From: Actibacterium naphthalenivorans
Lineage (GTDB): Bacteria; Pseudomonadota; Alphaproteobacteria; Rhodobacterales; Rhodobacteraceae
NCBI RefSeq assembly: GCF_014196965.1
Contig: NZ_JACIEQ010000001.1
Coordinates: 1,116,001 to 1,180,000, forward strand
DNA: 64,000 bases
Reading direction: 5' to 3'
The notes beneath the pieces were generated by a model. That model made no database searches and was not told where the DNA came from. It saw only the letters and a program-made list of their open reading frames with translations. Below are positions 46,011 to 55,257 of the stretch, in pieces; within the stretch, counting starts at the first letter, position 1, and each line of letters opens with the position of its first letter. A program made the translations under genes and the position numbers.

Positions 46011-46727
46011 TCAGCCTTGGGGCGCCGGATCCACCGGCAGGGGGCCCGCAACCTCGACCCCGGTTGGTGAAATCCGTGTGCCGAGGCACAGCATCCGCAC
46101 CCCTGCCGCGCGGGCCGCATCGAAGGCGCGGGCATAGGCCGGATCAATGTCTCCGGCCAGCCGGAACCGGGTGCAATCGGTGCGCTGGACAAGGTAGAGC
46201 ATCGCGGCGCGATGGCCTTCGGCCACCATGCGCGTCAGCTCCTCAAGGTGTTTGGTGCCCCGCGCGGTCACGCTGTCGGGAAATTCGGCCCAGTCGCCGC
46301 GGCGCCTCAGCGTCACGCTTTTGACCTCGACATAGGTATCGGGGCCGCCCGGTTCGCTGAGCAGGAAATCGATGCGGCTGTTGGTGCCGTATTTCACCTC
46401 TGCCCGCAGCGTTCCGCCAACAGGCAGCCCGGCCACCTGCCCCGCTTCCAACGCAGCGCGCAATGCCCGGTTCGGAACACCGGTATCAACCCCGGTGAAA
46501 TGCCCGTCGGCATGTTCGACCAGCCGCCAGCCGTATTTCAGCTTTTTGCGCGGGTCGTCATTCGGCTCCAGCCAGACCCGCAGCCCGGGATCGGACAGGC
46601 CCATCATCGAACCGGGATTGGCGCAATGGGCGATCACCTCCTGCCCGGTCTCCAGCCGCACATCGGCCAGAAAGCGTTTGTAGCGGCGGATCAGCCGGCC
46701 GGGCACAAGAGGGGTTTGAAAGCGCAT
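46011..46727 (-). CDS. sfsA: DNA/RNA nuclease SfsA (sugar fermentation stimulation family)
   Basis: A 238-residue protein of the SfsA family with FLADVRLETGQEVIAHCANPGSMMGL, GWRLVEHADGHFTGVDTGVPNRAL, RIDFLLSEPGGPDTYVEVKSVTLRRRGDWAEFPDSVTARGTKHLEELTRMVAEGHRAAMLYLVQRTD. The EVKS segment and preceding Asp match a PD-(D/E)xK nuclease-like core. The biological role is uncertain. The ATG at 46727 is preferred over GTG three codons upstream. It is divergent from the CinA-like gene. Confidence 0.93.
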   Translation of the reverse strand: MRFQTPLVPGRLIRRYKRFLADVRLETGQEVIAHCANPGSMMGLSDPGLRVWLEPNDDPRKKLKYGWRLVEHADGHFTGVDTGVPNRALRAALEAGQVAGLPVGGTLRAEVKYGTNSRIDFLLSEPGGPDTYVEVKSVTLRRRGDWAEFPDSVTARGTKHLEELTRMVAEGHRAAMLYLVQRTDCTRFRLAGDIDPAYARAFDAARAAGVRMLCLGTRISPTGVEVAGPLPVDPAPQG

Positions 46728-46772
46728 GGGCGCCACCTATACCCACAGACATGCCACGACAAGGAGCACGCC

Positions 46773-47504
46773 ATGTCCAACCCAACCGCTGCAATGCTTG
46801 TGATCGGGGATGAAATCCTGTCAGGGCGCACGCGTGATGCCAACATGCACTATCTTGCCGGCGCGCTGACGAAACACGGCATCGCCCTCAAAGAGGTGCG
46901 GATCGTTTCGGATGACCGGCAGGCAATCATCGATGGCGTCAACGCCCTGCGCGCGGCCTATGACACGGTCGTCACCTCGGGCGGGATCGGCCCCACCCAT
47001 GACGACATCACCGCAGAGGCGATCGCCGCCGCCTTCGGCAAGCCGATCGACGTGCGCGCCGACGCCCGCGCGATTCTCGAGACGCATTACAAAGCCTCCG
47101 GCGCAGAGCTGAACGAGGCCCGGCTGCGCATGGCGCGTATCCCCGAAGACGCCACGCTGATCGACAATCCGATTTCCGCGGCACCGGGATTCACGCTGGA
47201 AAACGTGCATGTGATGGCCGGGGTGCCGGTGATTTTTCAGGCGATGGTGGCCTCTGTCCTGCCGACACTGACGGGCGGCGCGCCGCTGCTGAGCCAAAGC
47301 ATCCGCGTCGACCGTGGAGAGGGAGAGATCGCCGCGCAGCTTGCCGCGCTGGCGGATGAATTCCCGGCGCTGTCCATCGGCTCCTACCCGTTTCAGCGCG
47401 ACGGCGCCTTTGGCGTGAATGTGGTGGTCCGGGGCAGCGACGCGGCGATGATCGACGCGGCGATGGCCCGGCTTGCCGAGCTGTTCCCAGAGGCGGTGAT
47501 TTGA
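46773..47504 (+). CDS. CinA N-terminal domain protein (MoCF/molybdopterin-binding fold)
   Basis: A 243-residue protein with only the CinA N-terminal (MoCF-like) domain: AAMLVIGDEILSGRTRDANMHYLAGAL, VVTSGGIGPTHDDITAEAIAAAFGKP, and VHVMAGVPVIFQAMV. It lacks the C-terminal nicotinamide-nucleotide amidase domain, so full CinA length (about 410) is not reached. The family includes ADP-ribose pyrophosphatase-like and molybdopterin-binding members; the function here is uncertain. AAGGAG precedes the ATG. The downstream GNAT gene overlaps by 4 bp. Confidence 0.88.
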   Translation: MSNPTAAMLVIGDEILSGRTRDANMHYLAGALTKHGIALKEVRIVSDDRQAIIDGVNALRAAYDTVVTSGGIGPTHDDITAEAIAAAFGKPIDVRADARAILETHYKASGAELNEARLRMARIPEDATLIDNPISAAPGFTLENVHVMAGVPVIFQAMVASVLPTLTGGAPLLSQSIRVDRGEGEIAAQLAALADEFPALSIGSYPFQRDGAFGVNVVVRGSDAAMIDAAMARLAELFPEAVI

Positions 47505-48214
47505 CGGATATCAAAGCGTTCTACGACGCGGCAGAGGCGACATGGCCCCCGGCCAGCACGCACACGCCTGGCCCCTGGACGATCCGCGAAGGCCGGGGCG
47601 GCGGCAAGCGTGTCTCGGCCGCCACTGCCCATGCCCCGATCACGCAGGACGACATCCCGGCGGCCGAGGCCGCCATGCGCGCATTGGGTCAGCCCCCCCT
47701 GTTCATGATCCGTGACGGCGACGCCGCGCTGGACAGCCTGCTGGCCGGCGCCGGCTATCGCCTGATCGATCCGGTGGTGATCTGCGCCGCGCCGGTGGCC
47801 GCCATCGCCACCGAACATCCGCCCGCCACATCGACCTTTACGATCTGGGAACCGCTGGCGATCATGAAAGAGCTTTGGGCCGAAACCGGGATCGGGCCGG
47901 AACGGCTGGCGGTGATGGACCGGGTGACGGGGCCGAAAACCGCCGTGCTGGGCCGGGTCAATGATCGCGCGGCCGGGGCGGGTTTTGTCGCGATTCATCA
48001 GGGAATCGCCGTGATTCACGCGGTTTCGGTCACACAGGCGCAGCGTCGGCAAAGAACCGCCGTCAATATGATGAGAGAGGCGGCTTTCTGGGCGCAAGAT
48101 CATGGAGCAACCACGTTCTGCGCGCTTGTCACAGCGGCAAATGCGCCCGCGCGTGCCCTCTATGCTTCCCTGGGGATGCGGGATGTGGGACACTATCACT
48201 ATAGGATCGGGTGA
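47501..48214 (+). CDS. GNAT family N-acetyltransferase
   Basis: A 237-residue protein. The N-terminal half is unusual, and the C-terminal GNAT domain contains VIHAVSVTQAQRRQRTAVNMMREAAFWAQDHGATTFCALVTAANAPARALYASLGMRDVGHYHYRIG, the typical acetyl-CoA binding and final strand region. The start is TTG at 47501, giving a 4-bp overlap with the CinA-like gene. The substrate is unknown. Confidence 0.83.
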   Translation: MTDIKAFYDAAEATWPPASTHTPGPWTIREGRGGGKRVSAATAHAPITQDDIPAAEAAMRALGQPPLFMIRDGDAALDSLLAGAGYRLIDPVVICAAPVAAIATEHPPATSTFTIWEPLAIMKELWAETGIGPERLAVMDRVTGPKTAVLGRVNDRAAGAGFVAIHQGIAVIHAVSVTQAQRRQRTAVNMMREAAFWAQDHGATTFCALVTAANAPARALYASLGMRDVGHYHYRIG

Positions 48215-48384
48215 GGGCCCAACGAGGCCGGGCATGTGAAGAACAAAGGCAAAAACGCAATCGTGCCGGGCCATCTGGTCTGGCCGCCGAGCAAACAGAC
48301 ACAGGTGCATTTCAGCCCCTGTGCGCGCCTTGATGCCCATGTTTCAGCCATGCACTACTGCGCCGCCCTGTGCGGGAGTTTGGG

Positions 48385-49350
48385 ATGATGATCCGCGCCA
48401 CCCTGCTCTCCTCTGCCATTGCGCTGCTGCCCCTTGCCGCCGCCGCGCAGAGCCTTGAATTCCCGCATTCCGCCATCCGGGCGGTCGAACAGGTCGATCC
48501 GCTGGCCAGCTACCGGCTTCCGGTGGGCCCGTGGAAGGACGACCGGATAGAGGCAATCAGCGCCGAGGGAGAGGTGACGCGGCAGGCCTGGCAGATCCGC
48601 ACCAGCGGGATGACCACGCTGCAGATACTGGCCCCGCTGCGGCAACAGCTTCGGGATATGGGGTTCGAGATCCTGTTCGAATGCGATGCCGACGCCTGCG
48701 GCGGCTTCGATTTCCGCTATGCCACGGACGTGCTGCCCGAGCCGCAGATGCATGTCGATCTCGGCGATTACCGTTTCCTGTCGGCCCGGCGCATGGGCGC
48801 GGAACAGCCTGAATATGTCAGCCTCGTGGTCAGCCGGTCGTCGCTGAAATGCTTCGTTCAGGTGATGCGCGTCGGCCCCGAGCAGAAAGATACGGCCACG
48901 GCCTTCAGCGTGTCGACGAAAACCCCGCAGCCCGAGGCGGCGGCGCTGCCCCCCGGCCCCGACCTGATGTCCACCCCGGTGAATACACAGCTCGAGGCCT
49001 ACGGCCGCGCGGTTCTGGAAGATCTGGAATTCAGCAGCGGGTCATCCGAACTGGGCGAAGGCAATTTCCAATCGCTCGATTCCCTGGCCAGCTATCTTCT
49101 GGCCCATCCCGAGCATTCGGTGGTTCTGGTCGGCCATACTGATGCCATTGGCGGGCTGGAGGGCAATATCGCCCTGTCGCAACGGCGCGCGCGATCGGTC
49201 GTGCGCCGGCTTGTCGATGAATTCGGCGTGTCGGCCAACCGTGTAAAGGCACAGGGCGTAGGTTATCTCGCACCTCTGGCCAGCAACGAGACCGCCGCGG
49301 GCCGCACCGAAAACAGACGGGTCGAAGTCATCCTGACCTCGACCCGCTAA
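48385..49350 (+). CDS. OmpA family protein with signal peptide
   Basis: A 321-residue exported protein with a Sec signal (LLSSAIALLPLAAAAQS), an N-terminal region with two cysteines in FECDADACGG, and a C-terminal OmpA domain: EFSSGSSELGEGNFQSLDSLASYLLAHPEHSVVLVGHTDAIG followed by LSQRRARSVVRRLVDEFGVSANRVKAQGVGYLAPLASNETAAGRTENRRVEVILT. Such domains bind peptidoglycan, here probably from the outer membrane or periplasm. GGGAG lies six bases before the ATG chosen. It ends near the convergent LysR gene. Confidence 0.93.
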   Translation: MMIRATLLSSAIALLPLAAAAQSLEFPHSAIRAVEQVDPLASYRLPVGPWKDDRIEAISAEGEVTRQAWQIRTSGMTTLQILAPLRQQLRDMGFEILFECDADACGGFDFRYATDVLPEPQMHVDLGDYRFLSARRMGAEQPEYVSLVVSRSSLKCFVQVMRVGPEQKDTATAFSVSTKTPQPEAAALPPGPDLMSTPVNTQLEAYGRAVLEDLEFSSGSSELGEGNFQSLDSLASYLLAHPEHSVVLVGHTDAIGGLEGNIALSQRRARSVVRRLVDEFGVSANRVKAQGVGYLAPLASNETAAGRTENRRVEVILTSTR

Positions 49351-49385
49351 CCAATCCCTCGTCTTTCTTCCGAGAACCGGCCCGA

Positions 49386-50291
49386 CTACCAAGCGTCGGG
49401 TGTCTTGTTGGCAAAGCTCGTCACCAGAAAATCAATGAAGGCACGCACCTTGGGCTGGGTAAACCGGCCCGGCGGATAAACGGCATAGATTCCAAGGTTT
49501 TCATGCGGCAGGTCGGGAATGGCCTCTTCCACCAACCCCTGTTCCATCGCGTCGCGGAACAGGAAATTGGGCAGATAGGCGATGCCCAGCCCCGAGATCG
49601 CGGCGTTCAACAGCGACTGGCCGTCATTCACCGTCAGCCACCCCGCAGTGCGGACCTGACGCTTTTCACCCGAAGGCGCTGTCAGCTTCCAGACATTGCC
49701 GCTCGACTGGTTGGAATAATGCAGCAGCTTGTGCTCGTTCAGATCGTCGATCTTCTGCGGCCGGCCGTATTTCTGGAAATACGACGGCGCGCCGATCATC
49801 CGCTTTGACGTGTCGGTCAGCTTACGCGCGCGCAGGGTGCTGTCTTCCAGCTCACCCACGCGGATCGCCATGTCGAAGCCTTCGGAAATCAGCTCTACAT
49901 AGCGGTTGTTCAGAACCATGTTCACGGTGATTTCCGGGAATTCCTGAAGGAAGTCGCCCAGAATCGGCGACAGGTGGTTCACCCCGAAATCCGTGGCGAC
50001 AGAGATGCGCAGCAGGCCCGAAGGCGCCGATTGCATCGAGGTGACAAGCGCATCCGCCTCGCCCGCGTCATTCAGAACGCGGCGGGCCCGGTCGTAATAG
50101 GCAAGGCCGATCTCGGTCGGGCTGACGCGGCGCGTCGTCCGGTTGAGAAGTCGCGCGCCCAGCCGCGCCTCGAGCGAGGATACATGCTTTGAGACGGCGG
50201 ATTTCGAAATCCCCATCTTTTTGGCGGCATCTGTGAAACCACCCTGATCCACTACCGTGGCGAACGCTTCCATTTCGGTCAGTCGATCCAT
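49386..50291 (-). CDS. LysR family transcriptional regulator
   Basis: A 301-residue LTTR with the winged helix MEAFATVVDQGGFTDAAKKMGISKSAVSKHVSSLEARLGARLLNRTTRRVSPTEIG and an effector domain from about 90. Residues such as LRISVATDFGVNHLSPILGDFLQEFPEITVNMVLNN and GFDMAIRVGELEDSTLRAR place it in the DmlR/YafC-like subgroup. A 16-bp palindrome upstream (50369-50384) could be its operator. No target gene can be named, because no divergent gene adjoins it. Confidence 0.93.
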   Translation of the reverse strand: MDRLTEMEAFATVVDQGGFTDAAKKMGISKSAVSKHVSSLEARLGARLLNRTTRRVSPTEIGLAYYDRARRVLNDAGEADALVTSMQSAPSGLLRISVATDFGVNHLSPILGDFLQEFPEITVNMVLNNRYVELISEGFDMAIRVGELEDSTLRARKLTDTSKRMIGAPSYFQKYGRPQKIDDLNEHKLLHYSNQSSGNVWKLTAPSGEKRQVRTAGWLTVNDGQSLLNAAISGLGIAYLPNFLFRDAMEQGLVEEAIPDLPHENLGIYAVYPPGRFTQPKVRAFIDFLVTSFANKTPDAW

Positions 50292-50368
50292 TTCAAGCCC
50301 TTCGAACACACGCATTGTTGCCGCAGGTTATGGCGGCCAAATCAGGCGAGAATGCGGAAACCGACCGA

Positions 50369-50384
50369 CAATACTGCGGTATTG
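50369..50384. promoter_or_regulatory. Palindrome upstream of the LysR gene (candidate autoregulatory site)
   Basis: CAATAC-TGCG-GTATTG is a perfect inverted repeat with 6-bp arms located 78 bases before the LysR start. LysR boxes follow a T-N11-A palindrome, and AT-rich arms of similar size are typical. The spacing to the start suits a repressor or activator near the promoter. Confidence 0.4.
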
Positions 50385-50489
50385 ATGCGGATCGTCATGG
50401 TGGGGGAAACGCCGGCGGGCCCGGTTTGCGGCCAGATTGCGACATTGGCGCAGATATTTCGGGGCGGCCCCGAATGGCCCGGCCCCGCG

Positions 50490-50870
50490 CTACATCGTTT
50501 CCAGGCAATGGCGGCGGAAGGCCTTCTTCAGCATGTCCAGCTCGGCGCGCAGCAGATCCATCTCGGCGCGGATGTCATCCTCCAGCGGTTCGCCGGTGAC
50601 GATGGTGAAACTGCCCAGCGTCTGGCCATCGCCGGCGGTGCGAATCAGAAAGGTCTGCACCCCGTCCGACAACAGAGCCGAGGGAATCGGCACCTTCACC
50701 TGATAGCTGTCAGGCGTGCTGTCATCCGCCGTCACCAACACGCCCTCGAGCGGTGTCTCCAGATGCAGCACTTCGATCTGCGGAAGGCTGCGGTGCGGCC
50801 CGGAGACGGTCAGAACGCCTTCCCACACACCCGCGCGTATCCGCGTTTTCGCAAGCTCCATTCCGCTCAT
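50490..50870 (-). CDS. Uncharacterised protein, 126 aa
   Basis: A soluble protein starting MSGMELAKTRIRAGVWEGVLTVS, with a beta-rich central part (EVLHLETPLEGVLVTADDSTPDSYQVKVPIPSALLSDGVQTFLIRTAGDGQTLGSFTIV) and a C-terminal helix with heptads (DIRAEMDLLRAELDMLKKAFRRH) that could form a short coiled coil. I do not recognise the family. It lies 11 bp after the DUF6478-like gene on the same strand, so the two are probably co-expressed. The start at 50870 follows GGGGGCGGG; longer starts are possible. Confidence 0.72.
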   Translation of the reverse strand: MSGMELAKTRIRAGVWEGVLTVSGPHRSLPQIEVLHLETPLEGVLVTADDSTPDSYQVKVPIPSALLSDGVQTFLIRTAGDGQTLGSFTIVTGEPLEDDIRAEMDLLRAELDMLKKAFRRHCLETM

Positions 50871-50881
50871 CCCGCCCCCTG

Positions 50882-51655
50882 TCAAAGCTCTGCCCGCGGA
50901 CGCCGGCTCAACGCCACGTCGCGCAGGATGATCTGGTTCATTTCGGGCCCTTCGAAGATCAGATCCAGCCACATGCGCTCGACCCGTTTTTCGTTCAGCT
51001 TGGTATAGGCCAGATCGAATTCGACCATCACATCATCGGCGGTCAGCGGCAGCTCACGTACGATCTGTTCCACATTCGGCCCGTGCTTGATGTTCAGCCG
51101 GGCGAAGATCTCCAGCGGCTTTTCCATTTCCACGATCGTATCGAGCCGCACAAGATGGCGACGTTTCAGCCCCTGCGCGGCGTCCGGCGGCAGCTCGATC
51201 ACGAGCGACAGGAACGAGCCGTCGAAACGGAAGACATCCATCCGCAGGCCGAACGGCGCCAGATCCTCCTCGCGCGTGTTGCGAATCTGCCGGATGGTCA
51301 GTTCCGAAACCTTGCAATCGTGGAAAATGGCGGCTTCCTGCCCGATCTGGGTTTTGCTTTCCACGGCCGCCGCACCCGGCAAATCCAGCGGGCCACGCCA
51401 CAGTTCGGGGCGATAGGCCCAGTCAGAACCCATCGGTCGCTGAAAGGCGTTCGAGCCGATAAGTGGCAGGGCAAGCCGGCCGTCGGCCACATGGATCAGC
51501 CGGTTCACCTGCCGGCGCAGCTGCCGGGCACGGGTCCGCAACGCGCGCAGCGACTGCAGGTCAAGCTCTCCGGCATGGTCGGCCGCCACAGTCCAACGTC
51601 GCAAGCTGCGCCGCTGCACCAGCCGGTCAAAGAGAGAATCGAACTTCGCCGCCAT
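50882..51655 (-). CDS. DUF6478 family protein (Rhodobacteraceae, function unknown)
   Basis: A 257-residue soluble protein with an Arg-rich N-terminal third (FDRLVQRRSLRRWTVAADHAGELDLQSLRALRTRARQLRRQVNRLIHVADG), GSDWAYRPELWRGPLD and a C-terminal segment VRELPLTADDVMVEFDLAYTKLNEKRVERMWLDLIFEGPEMNQIILRD. This matches, as far as I recall, the DUF6478 family found in Rhodobacteraceae. No signal, membrane or catalytic motif is visible. The following 126-residue gene is 11 bp away. An inverted repeat lies upstream. Confidence 0.82.
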   Translation of the reverse strand: MAAKFDSLFDRLVQRRSLRRWTVAADHAGELDLQSLRALRTRARQLRRQVNRLIHVADGRLALPLIGSNAFQRPMGSDWAYRPELWRGPLDLPGAAAVESKTQIGQEAAIFHDCKVSELTIRQIRNTREEDLAPFGLRMDVFRFDGSFLSLVIELPPDAAQGLKRRHLVRLDTIVEMEKPLEIFARLNIKHGPNVEQIVRELPLTADDVMVEFDLAYTKLNEKRVERMWLDLIFEGPEMNQIILRDVALSRRPRAEL

Positions 51656-51692
51656 TCCGCCTTGCCTTGTCTCCGCTCAGAAGGTGTTACCC

Positions 51693-51731
51693 GGTGAATC
51701 GACATTAGGGCAAATGAGTGAACGATTCACC
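51693..51731. promoter_or_regulatory. Inverted repeat upstream of the DUF6478-like gene
   Basis: GGTGAATCG (51693-51701) and CGATTCACC (51723-51731) form a perfect 9-bp inverted repeat with a 21-base spacer; centre-to-centre distance is 30 bases, near three helical turns. Each arm contains GANTC, the CcrM methylation sequence. The nearer arm is 38 bases before the start of the DUF6478-like gene. It could be an operator, a hairpin in the leader or a methylation-sensitive site. Confidence 0.5.
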
Positions 51732-51780
51732 CGCTCAATGTTGATTTGTTTCTGGAAATCATCCAATTGGCAGGCGCTTC

Positions 51781-52470
51781 TCACGCGTCCGGCTGCGCTT
51801 TGGGCAAACGGCTTTCGCGGCGGATGCGCGCGACAAGCGTGTTCAGCGTGCCACGTCCCGCGCCCGCCGCCAGCGGATGATCCCGCAACGACAGCACAGA
51901 TGCCGAAACGCGCTGCCCGTTCACCGTAAAGATTGCCCGCCAGTGATCCGCGCCCAGCCCCGGCCGGGCGTCGCTGTTCTGTTCCCGCGCATGCAGGAAA
52001 AAAGCGCCGCCTTGGGTATCGGTGCTGATCAGTTCGACCGTGGCAGGATCGCCATCGCGCGACAACGCGGCACGCCCTTCGTCAGAGGTGAAAAAGGCTG
52101 CAAGCTGCGCATGTTCGTCCGTCAGGGGCGTATCGCCGACGGGCGGTTCGAAAACCGAAACCGTCAGCAGGGCGGGAAACAGCGGCCGCCGCGCCTCTGG
52201 GTTGTGTGTCACGGCGGCGCAGCTTGCCAGCAGCACGAAACTGTCGCCTTCGCTGACGCTGGACGCGCCCGTGTCGATGCAATAGCCCGCAGGCCCCGCA
52301 ACCACGACGGCACTGCCCGGCACCGGCAGACGCTCGGGCGCCTGGCGCGAAAACGCCTGCCCGCCCAGGCCGGTGGTCGCCAGAAGGCCCCCGTCGGTGC
52401 AGCCCGAAAGCAGCGCCAGCGCCGAAAACCCGGCCAGCGCCGCCCTGATCTTAGAGGTCCATATAGACAT
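51781..52470 (-). CDS. Predicted lipoprotein, 229 aa, unknown family
   Basis: A protein starting [24 protein letters not shown], with a lipobox LLSGC, so it is probably lipidated. The mature part includes [19 protein letters not shown] and [50 protein letters not shown] do not recognise the family. The start lies inside the last codons of ilvD (20-bp overlap on the same strand), so translation may be coupled. A longer start four codons upstream is possible. Confidence 0.75.
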   Translation of the reverse strand: MSIWTSKIRAALAGFSALALLSGCTDGGLLATTGLGGQAFSRQAPERLPVPGSAVVVAGPAGYCIDTGASSVSEGDSFVLLASCAAVTHNPEARRPLFPALLTVSVFEPPVGDTPLTDEHAQLAAFFTSDEGRAALSRDGDPATVELISTDTQGGAFFLHAREQNSDARPGLGADHWRAIFTVNGQRVSASVLSLRDHPLAAGAGRGTLNTLVARIRRESRLPKAQPDA

Positions 52471-54184
52471 GCGTCTCGGCATTCGCTCCGGGATGGGTGA
52501 CGGCGCCGCGGCGGGTATCGCCCACAAGCTGCGCATATTTCCACAGCGCGCCAGCGGCATAGTTGGTCTTGCGCGGGCCCTTCCAATCGGCCTTGCGCGC
52601 GGCCAGATCGGCATCGCTGACCGCGACGGAAATCTCGCCGGTGATCGCGTTGATGGTGATGACGTCGCCATCCTTTACCAATGCGATCGGCCCGCCATGC
52701 GCGGCCTCGGGGCCGACATGGCCTACGCAAAAGCCGCGCGTCGCGCCCGAAAACCGGCCATCGGTGATCAGCGCCACCTTCTTGCCCATGCCCTGGCCCG
52801 AAAGGGCGGCAGTGGTCGCCAGCATCTCGCGCATCCCCGGCCCGCCTGCGGGGCCTTCATTGCGGATCACCAGAACCTCGCCTTCCTTGTAGCTGCGGGC
52901 CTGTACGGCGGCGAAGGCCTCTTCCTCACATTCGAACACACGGGCCGGACCGGTGAACACCTGCTGCTCCTCGCTCATGCCCGCCACCTTCACGATGGCA
53001 CCCTCGGGCGCAAGGTTGCCCTTCAGGCCGACAACACCGCCGGTGGCGCTGATCGGGGTTTCGACCGGATAGATCACGCGGCCATCGGCCTCATGCGCGA
53101 TCAGGTCCAGCTCTTCGCCCATGGTGCGGCCGCTGGCCGTCATGCAATCTTCGTGCATCAGCCCGGCCTTGCGCAGCTCTTTCATCACCACCGGCACGCC
53201 CCCGGCCTCGTAGAGATCCTTGGCCACATACTGACCGCCCGGTTTCAGATCGACGAAATAGGGCGTGTCGCGGAAGATGTCGGTCACGTCGAACAGGTCG
53301 AAATCGATCCCGGCCTCATGCGCCATCGCGGGCAGATGCAGCCCGGCATTGGTCGACCCGCCGGTGCAGGCCACCACGCGCGCGGCGTTTTCCAGCGATT
53401 TGCGGGTGACGATATCGCGGGCGCGGATGTTCTTTTCCACCAGATTCATCACCGCCTGGCCGGAAGCCTCGCCATACTGGTCGCGGCTCTCATAAGGCGC
53501 GGGCGCGCCAGAGGAGTTCATCAGCGCAAGGCCCACGGCCTCGGACACGCAGGCCATGGTGTTGGCGGTGAACTGGCCGCCGCAGGCGCCGGCACTGGGG
53601 CAGGCGGCACGCTCGAGGATATCCAGTTCGGCGTCGGACATGTTGCCGGCCTGATGCTGGCCCACGGCCTCGAACACATCCTGCACGGTCAGGTCGCGCC
53701 CGTTCAGACGGCCCGGCAGGATCGACCCGCCATAGATGAACACCGACGGCACGTTCAGCCGGATCATCGCCATCATCATGCCCGGCAGGGACTTGTCGCA
53801 GCCGGCAAGGCCCACGATCGCGTCATAGCAATGACCGCGCATCGTCAGTTCCACCGTGTCGGCGATGGCTTCGCGCGACGCGAGGCTGGAGCGCATGCCC
53901 TCATGCCCCATCGCGATGCCGTCGGTCACGGTGATGGTGGTGAACTCGCGCGGGGTGCCGCCGCCCACCTTGACGCCCTGTTTCACGGACTGGGCCTGTC
54001 GGTTCAGCGCGATGTTGCAGGGGGCCGCCTCGTTCCAGCAGGTGGCGACGCCGACCAGCGGCTGGTGGATCTCCTCTTCGCTGATCCCCATCGCATAAAG
54101 GTACGACCGGTGCGGCGCGCGCGCGGGGCCTTCGGTCACATGGCGGCTGGGCAGGGTGGATTTGTCGAAACGGCTGTTGCGCAT
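52451..54184 (-). CDS. ilvD: Dihydroxy-acid dehydratase
   Basis: IlvD dehydrates 2,3-dihydroxy-isovalerate and the 3-methylvalerate analogue in branched-chain amino acid synthesis, using an Fe-S cluster and Mg2+. The 577-residue protein has the cluster cysteines Cys56 (AAPCNIAL), Cys129 ([11 protein letters not shown]) and Cys201 ([14 protein letters not shown]), with [24 protein letters not shown] and the C-terminal [23 protein letters not shown]. Length is normal. The start is at 54184, with GAGGAGGACCTC before it. The downstream lipoprotein gene overlaps its 3' end. Confidence 0.97.
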   Translation of the reverse strand: MRNSRFDKSTLPSRHVTEGPARAPHRSYLYAMGISEEEIHQPLVGVATCWNEAAPCNIALNRQAQSVKQGVKVGGGTPREFTTITVTDGIAMGHEGMRSSLASREAIADTVELTMRGHCYDAIVGLAGCDKSLPGMMMAMIRLNVPSVFIYGGSILPGRLNGRDLTVQDVFEAVGQHQAGNMSDAELDILERAACPSAGACGGQFTANTMACVSEAVGLALMNSSGAPAPYESRDQYGEASGQAVMNLVEKNIRARDIVTRKSLENAARVVACTGGSTNAGLHLPAMAHEAGIDFDLFDVTDIFRDTPYFVDLKPGGQYVAKDLYEAGGVPVVMKELRKAGLMHEDCMTASGRTMGEELDLIAHEADGRVIYPVETPISATGGVVGLKGNLAPEGAIVKVAGMSEEQQVFTGPARVFECEEEAFAAVQARSYKEGEVLVIRNEGPAGGPGMREMLATTAALSGQGMGKKVALITDGRFSGATRGFCVGHVGPEAAHGGPIALVKDGDVITINAITGEISVAVSDADLAARKADWKGPRKTNYAAGALWKYAQLVGDTRRGAVTHPGANAETHVYMDL

Positions 54185-54310
54185 GAGGTCCTCCTCGGGT
54201 CTGGCTTGCATCGGGAATAGCCGCCACATTCCGCTTTCACAAGCGCGATTGAAGGTCGCGGGCAGGCAGGCTAGCCTTCCGCGAAAGCGAGCAGACAGTC
54301 AGGACAGCCC

Positions 54311-55192
54311 ATGCGTGCCCCGGAATTCGAGGCCTATATCCGCCCCGCCCGGCTTTATCCCCAGATCTGGCGGCTGCTTATTGGCATTCTGCTGATCGGA
54401 TTCATCTACTTCGCGTTTTTCGCGCTGATGCTGGTTGTCCTCTATCCCGTCATCGGGGCCGAGGGGTATTTCGGCTTTCTGGAAAAGCTGCGCGCGCCCT
54501 CCGAACCTGCCCCCACGCTGTTTGCCCTGCTCAGCTTTGTCGGCATGGCGCTTGGCGTCGTCCTTGCCGCCGCGGCCTGCCACTTTCGCGGGCCCGGCTC
54601 TCTTTTCGGCCCCTGGCCCGACGTGCGGCGCGATTTCCTTGTGTCGGTCGGGGCGCTGATCCCCGTCTACGCGATCGTGACCGCCGGTTCGTGGCTGTTT
54701 TCGGCGCCGGAACTCAACCTGCCGCTTGGCCTGTGGCTGCGGTGCCTGCCGCTGGCGCTGGTGCTGCTGCTTGTTCAGATCTCGGCCGAAGAGATGCTGT
54801 TCCGGGGTTACCTGCAGCAACAGCTTGCCGCCCGGTTTACCGCGCGCTGGATCTGGATGGGGCTGCCAGCGGTTCTGTTCGCATCGCTGCACTGGAACCC
54901 CGAGGCCGGGCTGAACGCCTGGATGATCATCGCCGTCACCCTGGCCTTCGCGCTGATCGCGGCGGATCTGACCGAACAGACCGGCAGCCTCGGCGCCGCG
55001 ATGGGCCTGCATTTCATCAACAACAGCGTCAGCCTGCTGTTCCTGTCGACGCAGGGAACGATCACCGGTCTGTCGCTGTATGTCACGCCCTACACCGTTT
55101 CCGACGCGGGCCCGGTTCCGCTGGACATGGTGCTCAATCTGCTGATGATGGTGCTGATCTGGCGGCTGCTGCGCTTCGTTCTGTTGCGTTAG
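54311..55192 (+). CDS. CPBP family intramembrane glutamic endopeptidase
   Basis: A 293-residue membrane protein with about eight helices and the CPBP/Abi motifs: ISAEEMLFRGYLQQQ with Glu160, Glu161 and Arg165, FASLHW with His194, and GLHFINNSVS with His234 and Asn238. These form the active site of Rce1-type proteases. Related bacterial proteins include prenyl-CAAX-like proteases and bacteriocin-immunity proteins. The specific substrate is unknown. It is divergent from ilvD and 65 bp upstream of accD. Confidence 0.88.
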   Translation: MRAPEFEAYIRPARLYPQIWRLLIGILLIGFIYFAFFALMLVVLYPVIGAEGYFGFLEKLRAPSEPAPTLFALLSFVGMALGVVLAAAACHFRGPGSLFGPWPDVRRDFLVSVGALIPVYAIVTAGSWLFSAPELNLPLGLWLRCLPLALVLLLVQISAEEMLFRGYLQQQLAARFTARWIWMGLPAVLFASLHWNPEAGLNAWMIIAVTLAFALIAADLTEQTGSLGAAMGLHFINNSVSLLFLSTQGTITGLSLYVTPYTVSDAGPVPLDMVLNLLMMVLIWRLLRFVLLR

Positions 55193-55257
55193 TCAGATTG
55201 CAATTCGTCGCGGCCCGGCTTATCTCGGGCGCGACCGAACAGCTATGGGCCCGCCCG

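Noticed and set aside
48236-48388. 50-codon GTG-started frame upstream of the OmpA-like gene, with its stop overlapping the start of that gene
   Set aside because: A weak GAGG lies upstream and the stop/start overlap is suggestive, but the product has no recognisable feature and no comparison is available.
52373-54220. 615-codon plus-strand frame
   Set aside because: Antisense to ilvD, whose Fe-S cysteines and all family motifs are present on the minus strand.
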